The position numbers and the translations under genes are program-made. A stretch of 64,000 nt of DNA from Bacteroidales bacterium (GTDB taxonomy: Bacteria; Bacteroidota; Bacteroidia; Bacteroidales; UBA10428). Shown piece after piece: positions 17,600 to 25,238 of this stretch. Positions within the stretch are counted from its first letter, which is position 1, and the number at the start of each line of letters is the position of its first letter. The notes under the pieces were generated by a model, which saw nothing but the letters and a program-made list of their open reading frames with translations, searched no databases and was not told where the DNA came from. The DNA lies in NCBI GenBank assembly GCA_016934395.1, contig JAFGSZ010000013.1, positions 178,497 to 242,496 on the forward strand. The letters are read 5' to 3'.

Positions 17600-18322
17600 A
17601 TGATTTACGAAACACTACTTTCAAAACCTGGAAAAAAATTTGCCCTGCTTATCGATCCGGAAAGTCAAAGTGAAACTTCATTGTTAAAAACCATTGAGGC
17701 AGCCAATAAAACCAGTGTAAATATTATATTAATCGGGGGCAGCCTAGTATCCGATACTTTTGACAACCATATTGAAACGATCAAGCAGCATACTAACATT
17801 CCTGTGTTGTTGTTCCCGGGAAGCCTGCTGCAATTATCAAGAAAAGCCGATGGTATATTATTGCTTTCACTGATTTCTGGTAGAAATCCCGAGTATCTGA
17901 TAGGAAACCATGTAATAGCTGCTCCCTATTTAAAAAGATCAAATCTGGAGGTTATTCCAACAGGTTACATCCTTATTGGAGAAACTAATTCCAGTAGTGT
18001 AGAATATATTTCCAATACAAAACCTATTCCTGCCTCTAAAACCGACCTTATTGTAGCCACTGCTATTGCAGGTGAGTTAACAGGAAATAAGCTTATTTAC
18101 CTTGAAGCCGGAAGCGGTGCTAAGAATCGTATTAGTGAGAAAATAATCAGGGCTGTAAAAAACAATATTTCTATCCCCCTGGTTGTTGGCGGAGGAATCA
18201 GAAATGAAGAAGATATGTACGAGGCTTATCGCGCAGGAGCTGACCTCGTAGTGGTTAGTTCGGCAGTAGAAGACGATATTTCCGCTTTATATTCCCTTGC
18301 AAAAATTGCACTCAGTTTCTGA
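17600..18322 (+). CDS. Geranylgeranylglyceryl phosphate synthase family (PcrB-like)
   Basis: 240 residues of a TIM-barrel prenyltransferase. Motifs: LLIDPESQ near the N-terminus, IILIGGSLVS, SLISGRNPEYLIG, YLEAGSGA and the C-terminal phosphate-binding VVGGGIRNEEDMYEAYRAGAD. The family joins a polyprenyl diphosphate to sn-glycerol-1-phosphate. In archaea this makes the membrane ether lipid core; Bacteroidetes carry a group II form whose lipid product is not known to me. It starts six bases after the phosphopantetheinyl transferase and is the last gene of this run. Confidence 0.88.
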   Translation: MIYETLLSKPGKKFALLIDPESQSETSLLKTIEAANKTSVNIILIGGSLVSDTFDNHIETIKQHTNIPVLLFPGSLLQLSRKADGILLLSLISGRNPEYLIGNHVIAAPYLKRSNLEVIPTGYILIGETNSSSVEYISNTKPIPASKTDLIVATAIAGELTGNKLIYLEAGSGAKNRISEKIIRAVKNNISIPLVVGGGIRNEEDMYEAYRAGADLVVVSSAVEDDISALYSLAKIALSF

Positions 18323-18494
18323 CAAATACCAGTTTCATCTGCCGGTTTTTTTTAACACCATCATTCCAATCATTTGTCAAAATAAAACAGTCGTTGACCT
18401 AATATTATAAACTAAGGTTAATATATCGCCGTATATTCACCCAAAGAAACAACAATAAAAAAATAAATAATATAGCTTCAATAAGTTAGACAAT

Positions 18495-18525
18495 TTTGCC
18501 CAAGTTGGTTTAGTTAGTAGTTTTG
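18495..18525 (+). promoter_or_regulatory. Promoter-like TTTG-N19-TAGTTTTG
   Basis: TTTG at 18495-18498 and TAGTTTTG at 18518-18525 match both Bacteroidetes housekeeping boxes at the canonical 19-base spacing. The predicted start would fall at about 18531, immediately before the terminator-like hairpin, so any transcript would be very short or attenuated. Confidence 0.45.
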
Positions 18526-18531
18526 TTTTAC

Positions 18532-18556
18532 AAAGGCGGGAATTTTTCCCGCCTTT
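18532..18556. terminator. Strong hairpin terminator, possibly bidirectional
   Basis: A perfect 10-bp stem AAAGGCGGGA (18532-18541) pairs with TCCCGCCTTT (18547-18556) around a 5-base loop. It is followed by a T/C-rich run ending in TTTT, and the A-rich 5' side could serve the other strand. It lies 210 bases after the GGGPS stop and is the best terminator for that operon. Confidence 0.72.
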
Positions 18557-18750
18557 CTCCTTTTATAATAGCCACTATTTACCAAAGTACGAAATAAATA
18601 AATTTCTCCACTATATTTTTATTTTTAAAATACATATAAATGCCTTATGTTTTCAAAAAAGTGAAAATAATGTCTCTGCTTTTTTCCTATCTTGCTACTC
18701 AAAACCAAAACACTACTATACCTTACAATTGTATTGGTGTTTAACATTCT

Positions 18751-20811
18751 ATGAATCAGACAAAGCAACATGCAATTGCAGTTTTAATAATCCTTTCTTT
18801 AGGGATTCTGTTTCATTATAAATATATCAACGAGTTTCCATCTTACATTCATGCCTGGGCGCAATCAGACCGATATGCTTTGGCTCTTGGATTTAAAAAT
18901 AATAATCTGAATTTTTTTAAGCCTGAAACATTCGTCTTAAACCATCAGTTTCCTGATGACTGGAAGGTGCCTTCAGAGAGCAGTATTACAGCGGTTGATT
19001 TTCCTGTACATGAATTTATCCCTGCAGTTATTATGAAGATATTTGGAATTACTGCTCCGTGGATTTTCAGATTGTATATCTTATTATACAGTTTTTCCGG
19101 TTTGTTTTTTTTGTTTAAGCTGGCTTTTTTGTTTTCAGATAACTTTTACAAATCGATATTTGTAATGCTTTTTGCAGCAACCTCGCCCGTTTTTGTTTAC
19201 TACCAGGGCGGATTCCTTCCCACCATACCCTCAATGGCAAATGTTTTTATAGGAATTTATTTTTATTTCAAATACATACATTATAAAAAGAACAAATATT
19301 TTAATATCTGTATCCTGTTTTTGACCCTGGCTTCATTAAGCAGAACCACCTTTGCCATTCCGCTGCTTGCTGTTTTTGGATTCGAAATTTTAAGAATATT
19401 CAAAAACGAGACTGTTGTAAAACCAATAATCATATACACTGGTGCGCGGTTGTACCGCGTGCCCATATTGCCTGTTTTGTCTATTCTGTCTGTATTAGGA
19501 TATTTCTTATATAATATTTCTTTACGGAACCGATACGGGTCAATATTTCTGAGTTCTTTTTTACCTCCCCAAAGTATTCAGCAGGTTGTAGAAATATTTA
19601 AATTGGTGATTAAAAACTGGGGATTCCAATATTTTTCAGCAGTTCATTACCTGGTTTTTTTCCTCCTGATTTTTATTTCCCTGTTTTTTATCTTTTCAAA
19701 AAAAGAAAGAATTCAAAGTTTGCTGTTACAATTGTTAGTTTTGACATCAATTATACTGGCCGGATGTTTTCTTTTTGCTTTTTTAATGCTCCGGCAATTC
19801 CCGGCCCACGATTATTATTTTCTGGATACTTTTTACCTGCCTGTGATTTTGCTTTTAATTGTTATGGTAACACGCATTCCCTTATTTGAAAATAAAAGGA
19901 ATACGATAATTTATTCTTTCGGAATTCTTCTGGTTACCATCCCTATGATAGTCATTACAATTCATACCCAGAAAAACAGGCGAATTTCCGGCTCCTGGGA
20001 CAAGGCCACAGCGACAATTCAAAATTTTACTGGTTCGGAACAACTGCTGGATTCCCTGCAAATATCTACAGATGCCCGCATGCTTGTTATTGATGCCTGT
20101 GCCCCAAATATCCCTTTTATTTTAATGAACCGGAAGGGTTTTGCGGTTATGTCAACAAAAAAAGAAACTATAAAAGATGCCCTCGCATGGAAGTATGATT
20201 ATATAATAATGCAAAATGAAATTTTTCTTTCGGACATTTATTCTTCGTATCCGGAAATACTTTCAAAAATTGTTAAAATTGCAGACAATGAAAAAATCTC
20301 GGTTTGTGTGTTATCCGATTCCTTAAAAAACCAATCCCTGATGGGATTTCTCGGCCTGGAAGGAAAGTCTCCTGTTTTCCGGTCGATTATGAATTATGAT
20401 ACTGTAGTTTCAGACTACTGGCAAAATACACAATCCACATCGGAAGTATATTTCAACGGGACAAAATCGGGCCAGCTAATCCCCGAAATGCTTTACGGCC
20501 TTACCTATAAAACAAAAAACTTACAAGAAATAACTACAGGTAAAAGATATTTATTATTCTCTTCGTATTTTTTACAGGATACCATAAAAAATTGTGAAAT
20601 AGTGCTTACTATAAATGAAAACGGCCAAAACACATATTACAAATCCTATAACCTCCGCAATCTTTTAAAAGAAAAGAACAGCTGGGAAAAAGTGAATTTA
20701 TTATTTCGCATACCCCGGGTTAAAAGTCGGGATTATGAATTTGCCCTGTATTTGTGGAATACAGGACATAGTGAACTGTATCTGGATGATTTTGGTTTTG
20801 AATTGTTTTAA
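18751..20811 (+). CDS. Polytopic membrane glycosyltransferase, GT-C (PMT/ArnT-like)
   Basis: 686 residues. About ten hydrophobic segments fill residues 8-400, followed by a soluble C-terminal region of about 270 residues. The first extracytoplasmic loop carries HAWAQSDRYALALGF, resembling the acidic loop of lipid-dependent GT-C glycosyltransferases of the GT39/ArnT kind. Acceptor and donor cannot be told from the sequence. Codons 231-238 (GARLYRVP) are encoded by a GC-rich hairpin unlike the rest of this AT-rich gene, followed by LPV-LSI-LSV codons in a 9-nt period; this looks like an in-frame inserted repeat. No clear operon partner; the VOC gene follows after 30 bases. Confidence 0.68.
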   Translation: MNQTKQHAIAVLIILSLGILFHYKYINEFPSYIHAWAQSDRYALALGFKNNNLNFFKPETFVLNHQFPDDWKVPSESSITAVDFPVHEFIPAVIMKIFGITAPWIFRLYILLYSFSGLFFLFKLAFLFSDNFYKSIFVMLFAATSPVFVYYQGGFLPTIPSMANVFIGIYFYFKYIHYKKNKYFNICILFLTLASLSRTTFAIPLLAVFGFEILRIFKNETVVKPIIIYTGARLYRVPILPVLSILSVLGYFLYNISLRNRYGSIFLSSFLPPQSIQQVVEIFKLVIKNWGFQYFSAVHYLVFFLLIFISLFFIFSKKERIQSLLLQLLVLTSIILAGCFLFAFLMLRQFPAHDYYFLDTFYLPVILLLIVMVTRIPLFENKRNTIIYSFGILLVTIPMIVITIHTQKNRRISGSWDKATATIQNFTGSEQLLDSLQISTDARMLVIDACAPNIPFILMNRKGFAVMSTKKETIKDALAWKYDYIIMQNEIFLSDIYSSYPEILSKIVKIADNEKISVCVLSDSLKNQSLMGFLGLEGKSPVFRSIMNYDTVVSDYWQNTQSTSEVYFNGTKSGQLIPEMLYGLTYKTKNLQEITTGKRYLLFSSYFLQDTIKNCEIVLTINENGQNTYYKSYNLRNLLKEKNSWEKVNLLFRIPRVKSRDYEFALYLWNTGHSELYLDDFGFELF
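19441..19494 (+). repeat. GC-rich hairpin plus 9-nt repeats inside a coding region
   Basis: GGTGCGCGGT (19441-19450) pairs with ACCGCGTGCC (19454-19463) in a 10-bp stem with two G-T wobbles and a TGT loop. After four bases come three degenerate 9-nt units, TTGCCTGTT, TTGTCTATT and CTGTCTGTA (19468-19494). The base composition contrasts with the surrounding gene. It resembles a REP-like or mini-repeat insertion that kept the frame. Confidence 0.55.
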
Positions 20812-20841
20812 CCTATAAAAACAGACTTTAAAATTAGTATT

Positions 20842-21249
20842 ATGATCCTGGAACATATCGGTATATGGACCAATAAGCTGGAAGCATTAAAAAACTACTA
20901 TGTTACCTATTTTGACGGAGTACCCAATGATAAATATACCAACGAAAAAAACCAGTTTTTCAGTTATTTTATCACGTTTAAATCCGGAGCCCGTCTTGAG
21001 ATTATGAACATGCCCGGTCTTCCGGATAAAACAAACGACACGTTATTAACACAGCATCAGGGAATTTTTCATCTGGCATTCGGACTAAATTCAAAGCAGG
21101 AAGTGGACAATAAAGCCAGGCAGCTGGTAAACGGTGGTTTTAAAATTTTTGACGGACCAAGAATTACCGGCGATGGGTATTATGAATTTGTTACCCTCGA
21201 CCCTGACGGGAACCGGATTGAAGTGACTGCCAAATATACAGGATGGTAA
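20842..21249 (+). CDS. VOC (glyoxalase/bleomycin-resistance) superfamily protein
   Basis: 135 residues forming one VOC module with two beta-alpha-beta-beta-beta halves. Possible metal ligands sit at the family positions: His in LEHIGIW, Glu in ARLEIMNM, His in GIFHLAFG and Glu in NRIEVTAKY. The second half contains the typical GPRITGDGYYEFVTLDPDGN stretch. Substrate specificity within the superfamily cannot be read from the sequence. It follows the membrane glycosyltransferase by 30 bases, but no functional link is evident. Confidence 0.82.
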   Translation: MILEHIGIWTNKLEALKNYYVTYFDGVPNDKYTNEKNQFFSYFITFKSGARLEIMNMPGLPDKTNDTLLTQHQGIFHLAFGLNSKQEVDNKARQLVNGGFKIFDGPRITGDGYYEFVTLDPDGNRIEVTAKYTGW

Positions 21250-21376
21250 TTTAACGGGTTGGATTTCTATAGACAGTTATATACTTATGCTCATGAAATT
21301 GTATAGGCTAATTATATATCCATTCCTTTGGGGAACAAAGAAAAATAAATTAAATCAGGCAAGTGACATTTTTTTG

Positions 21377-21384
21377 TATTTTTG
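21377..21384 (+). promoter_or_regulatory. Putative -7 box before the HEPN/MNT pair
   Basis: TATTTTTG matches TAnnTTTG. The expected transcription start, about seven bases downstream, falls on the ATG at 21391, so the HEPN message may have almost no leader. No good -33 box is seen. Confidence 0.35.
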
Positions 21385-21464
21385 AGATACATGAATAAAA
21401 AATTGAAAATAGTGATATTATTGTTCAGAACTGGATCGATTCTGCCAATCAGGATTGTAAAACA

Positions 21465-21755
21465 ATGCAACACCTGATTGATGCTAAGGATTATAGCTGG
21501 GCATTATTCCTTGGTCATCTTATGATTGAGAAATTATTAAAAGCTTTATATGTTAAAAAGAAACAAGAGCATGCAATTTTTACTCATGATTTATTAAGAC
21601 TTGCAAGTAAGATAGGTTTGGAACTTTCTTTAGAACAACAGGAATGGTTTGATGAGATAACTACCTTTAACCTCAATGCCAGATATGATAACAACAAGCA
21701 GGATTTCTACAGGTTATGTACAAAGGAATTTACTGATATATGGGTTAGCAGATAA
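21465..21755 (+). CDS. HEPN-domain protein, frame apparently damaged at both ends
   Basis: 96 residues can be read from the ATG at 21465. The core (DYSWALFLGHLMIEKLLKALYV, FTHDLLRLASKIG, TFNLNARYDNNKQDFYRLCTKEFTDIWV) is HEPN (PF05168-like), normally about 120-130 residues. The missing N-terminus is present in the same frame from 21399 (KIENSDIIVQNWIDSANQDC) but has no ATG. The ATG at 21391 is one base out of frame, across a run of six A. At the 3' end, TAA at 21753 is followed in frame by KKLEKWLKSQF and a TAG at 21789, the expected HEPN tail. It is probably the toxin-like partner of the MNT gene that overlaps its remnant tail. Either a decaying gene or one needing slippage or sequence correction. 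Confidence 0.75.
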   Translation: MQHLIDAKDYSWALFLGHLMIEKLLKALYVKKKQEHAIFTHDLLRLASKIGLELSLEQQEWFDEITTFNLNARYDNNKQDFYRLCTKEFTDIWVSR

Positions 21756-21769
21756 AAAAAATTAGAGAA

Positions 21770-22081
21770 ATGGTTAAAAAGTCAATTTTAGATACCGCGG
21801 TTCAATATTTAAAGAAGATCCCAAAAGATATGGATATTAAAAAAGCGTATCTTTTTGGTTCTTATGCGAAAGGTATTGAAAAGGAAGATAGCGACATAGA
21901 CATTGCATTGGTAATTGGCAATATGACAGATTTTTTTGCAACACAACGTCAATTAATGAGGATTCGACGCAAAGTTGATTTAAGAATTGAACCACATCCA
22001 ATTGGTGAATCTGACTTTACTAGTTTGAATCCATTTGCTCTCGAAATTCAGGAATCTGGTATTGAAATTAATTTTGAATAA
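21770..22081 (+). CDS. MNT-type nucleotidyltransferase domain protein
   Basis: 103 residues of the minimal nucleotidyltransferase fold. The polymerase-beta signature is complete: Gly30-Ser31 (FGSYAKG), then Asp42 and Asp44 (EDSDIDIALV), with ten residues between GS and the first Asp. In known MNT/HEPN modules the MNT protein neutralises the HEPN RNase by polyadenylylating or otherwise modifying it. Here the MNT gene begins 14 bases after the present HEPN stop and would overlap an undamaged HEPN gene. The MNT frame itself looks intact. The substrate is inferred from the family. Confidence 0.85.
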   Translation: MVKKSILDTAVQYLKKIPKDMDIKKAYLFGSYAKGIEKEDSDIDIALVIGNMTDFFATQRQLMRIRRKVDLRIEPHPIGESDFTSLNPFALEIQESGIEINFE

Positions 22082-22114
22082 ATCAAAAAAGTAGATAAAG
22101 TATATATTAATTAT

Positions 22115-23767
22115 TTACTTCAGCAATTCAAAAATAGGCTCTCCCGAACTGGCATTGGGATACGAAATATTTAAAAAGGTTGAAATGGTAGGCGCTATAT
22201 CAATCATATCTACTTCGCGGGTAATAGTCCCCCGGCCCACTTTCCAGCCGTACCAGATTAACGGTACCCGGGAATCGTAAGCATACGAAGAATTATGATT
22301 GGTTGAAGCCCCGTTTTTTTCCACCCATCCGCTCTGTAAATTTAATATGATATCGCCCGAGCGTTTCTGGTTAAATCCGTTTTGTATTTTTGAAAATATC
22401 CCGTCTGTAAAGTTGGTATTTAACAGGGTATATGAAGTAACCGTATTGGCTACTCCCGAAAATTGCAAAAGAAACTGTGCCGCATCATCCTGGATTTGTC
22501 TCAGGGACAGATTAGCATCTTCAATCAAATTGCGGTTTAGATAGATCTGCTGGGCATGATAGTTTTTAAACCAGTTTCCTTCACCATAGATTACATTCAG
22601 GTAACTGCGCAACAACGACAACGCGCTGTTATAATTAAACGTTCCGCCGGGAATTTTAGAAGCATTCAGGTAATCGGGCACATACGCCACACCATGACCG
22701 GCGGTTAAAAATACCAGGGTACTTTCTTTCCCGATATTTTCATCGAGAAAATTCAGGAAATGGGCAAGCTCCTGGTCCAGGCGAAGGAACATATCCTGCA
22801 CCTCAACGGAGTTGGGGCCAAAGGCATTACCGATCTCTTCGGTGGCATCAAAACATAAAATCAGCACATCCGTATAATTGTCTTTACCAAGATTTTCATT
22901 TACGATAAGTGAAGTAGCAAAATCTTTCAACAGGTTATTCCCAAAAGGCGTGGTTTTAAGAATGCTATAGTCTGTTTTTTTCTTTTTCTGTTTGTTTAAA
23001 TTTTCGAGTTCATAGGGGAAAGTAATCTGATCGTTGATCCCGGTTTCATAAACATTATTGTCGTTCAGGCTTTCGGTATATTCAGCAATCGGCAGCAGGG
23101 TATTCCACTGTTTAACAACATAGGTATCGGGGAATTTTTTTGCATTAAAATCATTTACCCAGTTGGGCAGCGAATCGATATAATAAGAACTGGTAATCCA
23201 GTTTCCCGATACATCGTCAAACCAATATGCACAATTGGCCGAGTGCCCGGCAGAAAATATGGCCGGTTCCGCATTTAATGAGATGCTGAATGTTTTTGAT
23301 TTAAAATTGTTGGATAAACGCAGTTCATCGGCATAGGTGGTTGTCATCAGGTTTTCGGGCGATTTTCGTCCCGGTTCGTAACTTCCGCCCACGGTGCTGT
23401 ATTTTTCTGTACCTGTGCTGGAAACAACCTGGTCCTGAAGGCTTACATACCATTCTTTTGAAATAATTCCGTGATCGGATGGATTGGTGCCGGTGGCTAT
23501 GGTGGCATGCCCCACCCCTTCCTGCGAAAACAAATAGTTAAAACGCGTATTCTTACAAAAAGTCCCTCCGTTAATCAGTTTTTTAAACCCGTTTTCGCCA
23601 AATTTATCCCAGTACCGGTAAATATAATCGTAGCGCATCTGGCTGATTACAATACCAACAACAAGTTTTGGCTGTTCAGTGGGAATTTTTTTTTGTCCCT
23701 GTGCAAAACCGGATATCCCGCTCAGGATTCCGAGAAAAAGAAAAACAACTTTCAAATATTCATTCAT
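22115..23767 (-). CDS. PafA-like alkaline phosphatase fold, catalytically degenerate
   Basis: 550 residues from the ATG at 23767, which gives a good signal peptide ending FAQ; the frame opens 12 codons earlier. From the KLVVGIVISQMRYDYIYRYW region to the C-terminal DIAPTISTFLNISYP it aligns over its length with the PafA phosphate-irrepressible alkaline phosphatase. The active site does not fit. Against PafA numbering (recalled from the literature), D38 is Ser42, nucleophile T79 is Glu83, N100 is Lys104, K162/R164 are Asn/Glu (SLNAEPAI), D305/H309 are Glu/Asn (ATEEIGNAFGPN), D352 is Gly (TAGHG) and H486 is Arg (YDSRVPL). Only H353 remains. Probably a secreted or periplasmic non-catalytic protein. 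Neighbour of ychF, same strand. Confidence 0.85.
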   Translation of the reverse strand: MNEYLKVVFLFLGILSGISGFAQGQKKIPTEQPKLVVGIVISQMRYDYIYRYWDKFGENGFKKLINGGTFCKNTRFNYLFSQEGVGHATIATGTNPSDHGIISKEWYVSLQDQVVSSTGTEKYSTVGGSYEPGRKSPENLMTTTYADELRLSNNFKSKTFSISLNAEPAIFSAGHSANCAYWFDDVSGNWITSSYYIDSLPNWVNDFNAKKFPDTYVVKQWNTLLPIAEYTESLNDNNVYETGINDQITFPYELENLNKQKKKKTDYSILKTTPFGNNLLKDFATSLIVNENLGKDNYTDVLILCFDATEEIGNAFGPNSVEVQDMFLRLDQELAHFLNFLDENIGKESTLVFLTAGHGVAYVPDYLNASKIPGGTFNYNSALSLLRSYLNVIYGEGNWFKNYHAQQIYLNRNLIEDANLSLRQIQDDAAQFLLQFSGVANTVTSYTLLNTNFTDGIFSKIQNGFNQKRSGDIILNLQSGWVEKNGASTNHNSSYAYDSRVPLIWYGWKVGRGTITREVDMIDIAPTISTFLNISYPNASSGEPIFELLK

Positions 23768-23859
23768 AACTTTCTTAAAAAATGAGACACGTTGCTTATA
23801 CAAACTAGTCTGTTATAATATTTATTTTCCTTTGTGCTTATTTTTTAAATCAAAAGCAG

Positions 23860-23867
23860 CAAATATA
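23860..23867 (-). promoter_or_regulatory. Putative -7 box for the PafA-like gene
   Basis: The minus strand reads TATATTTG (TAnnTTTG consensus), 92 bases upstream of the chosen start. No -33 match at 19-20 bases. Confidence 0.33.
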
Positions 23868-23937
23868 AGCTTTTAAAAAAGCTATAAAAGATATCTGTAC
23901 AAATGATGTTAACAATTGGGGTAAGGAAAATTAACGA

Positions 23938-25035
23938 TTACACGTTAAACCGGATATGCAAAATATCGCCGTCATCTACCACGTAATTTTTACCTTCAAC
24001 AAAAAGTTTTCCTTTTTCTTTGCAGGCATGTTCAGATTTCAGGCTGATAAAATCATTATATTTCATCACTTCGGCACGTATAAACCCGCGCTCCAGGTCG
24101 CTGTGGATCACACCGGCTGCCTGCGGGGCGGTCATACCTTTTCTTATGGTCCATGCTCGGATTTCTTTGGGACCCACGGTAAAAAAAGAGGTTAGGTTCA
24201 ATAAAGAATATGCCGACCTGATCAGCTTATTTACCCCTGGTTCAGATATTCCCAGGTCGTTGAGAAAAGCATTCCGGTCATTCATATCTTCAAGGTCTGC
24301 AATTTCAGCCTCACTCTGACCGGCAATAACCAGGATTTCCGTATTTTTTCCTTCCAGAAATTCCTTTACTTTATCCACGTAAGAATTGCCGTTTGTCGCC
24401 GATGCTTCATCCACATTACATACATACAATATAGGTTTTGCGGTTAACAGGAAAATATCCTCGATTTGTTTTTTTTCAATTTCATTTAGTTCAAGATCCC
24501 GTACATTCTGGAAATTTTCAAGATGGTCTTTAATTTTTCCAAGTATCTCAATGCTTACCTTTGCTTCCTTATCTCCCGATTTAGCAATCTTTTCCATCCG
24601 CTGGATTTTTTTTTCCACCGATTCAAGGTCTTTCACCTGCAGTTCAAGGTCTATGGTTTCAATATCCCGCACAGGATTTACAGAGCCATCAATATGAGGA
24701 AGGTTTTCATCATCAAAACAGCGCAACACATGGATTAAGGCATCCGTATTCCGGATATCGCCCAGAAATTTATTTCCCACTCCTTCGCCTTTATTAGCTC
24801 CCTTGGTAAGTCCGGGAATATCTACAATTTCAACTGTGGCAGGTACAAGCTTTTCCGTTGGCTGAAGTTTTTCAAGTTCATAAAGCCGGTTATCCGGAAC
24901 ATTTATAATACCGATATTCGATTTGCTTGAACTAAACGCATAGTTTGAAGTTTCACCCTTTGTATTCGACATACAGTTAAACAAGGTTGTTTTACCAACA
25001 TTAGCTATGCCGACTATTCCACATTGTAACGCCAT
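23938..25035 (-). CDS. ychF: Redox-regulated ATPase YchF (Obg-like)
   Basis: 365 residues, the normal YchF length. The P-loop is GIANVGKTTLFN, where many homologues have GLPNVGKST. Switch regions include DIPGLTKGANKGEGVGNKFLGDIRNTDALIHVLRCF, and the nucleotide-specificity loop is YVCNVDE. A coiled-coil insert lies at about residues 130-200 and a TGS-like domain at the C-terminus (IRKGMTAPQAAGVIHSDLERGFIRAEV). YchF binds ATP and associates with ribosomes; it is implicated in stress responses. It lies upstream of the PafA-like gene on the same strand, 170 bases apart, so co-transcription is doubtful. Confidence 0.95.
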   Translation of the reverse strand: MALQCGIVGIANVGKTTLFNCMSNTKGETSNYAFSSSKSNIGIINVPDNRLYELEKLQPTEKLVPATVEIVDIPGLTKGANKGEGVGNKFLGDIRNTDALIHVLRCFDDENLPHIDGSVNPVRDIETIDLELQVKDLESVEKKIQRMEKIAKSGDKEAKVSIEILGKIKDHLENFQNVRDLELNEIEKKQIEDIFLLTAKPILYVCNVDEASATNGNSYVDKVKEFLEGKNTEILVIAGQSEAEIADLEDMNDRNAFLNDLGISEPGVNKLIRSAYSLLNLTSFFTVGPKEIRAWTIRKGMTAPQAAGVIHSDLERGFIRAEVMKYNDFISLKSEHACKEKGKLFVEGKNYVVDDGDILHIRFNV

Positions 25036-25060
25036 AATTTATATTTATTATTTCCGAAGG

Positions 25061-25068
25061 CAAAATTA
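25061..25068 (-). promoter_or_regulatory. Putative -7 box for ychF
   Basis: The minus strand reads TAATTTTG (TAnnTTTG), 25 bases upstream of the ychF start codon. Confidence 0.38.
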
Positions 25069-25176
25069 CATTTTAATTCATAGAAAAGAAATTACAAATG
25101 TCAATTTCAAACAGACAATACTACCGCCGCAAATGAATTTGTTAATTATAGATTTTATGGAAGCGAAATTTATTCT

Positions 25177-25184
25177 TACCTTTG
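25177..25184 (+). promoter_or_regulatory. Putative -7 box for transketolase
   Basis: TACCTTTG matches the TAnnTTTG consensus and lies 54 bases before the transketolase start codon; only a poor TTATGG occurs where the -33 box is expected. Confidence 0.42.
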
Positions 25185-25238
25185 ATACGATTACTAATCG
25201 TATTTTTTACGCTAATATTATTTTTTAAATAATTTTTA

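Larger units (their letters stand above)
18323..18750. other. 428-base intergenic region with hairpin and promoter-like boxes
   Basis: It separates the GGGPS gene from a membrane glycosyltransferase. It contains a weak 8-bp inverted repeat TGACAAAT/ATTTGTCA (18320-18379), a promoter-like TTTG-N19-TAGTTTTG (18495-18525), and a strong GC hairpin (18532-18556). A 34-codon ATG frame (18640-18744) has no recognisable product. No tRNA or known structured RNA was recognised. Confidence 0.6.

Noticed and set aside
18320..18379. 8-bp inverted repeat TGACAAAT/ATTTGTCA as a terminator for the GGGPS gene
   Set aside because: 44-base spacer and no T tract after it; the hairpin at 18532 is far better.
18640..18744. 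34-codon ATG frame ending seven bases before the GT-C gene
   Set aside because: Composition is unremarkable, no family pattern is recognised and no ribosome or promoter signal favours it; could be a leader peptide but there is no support.
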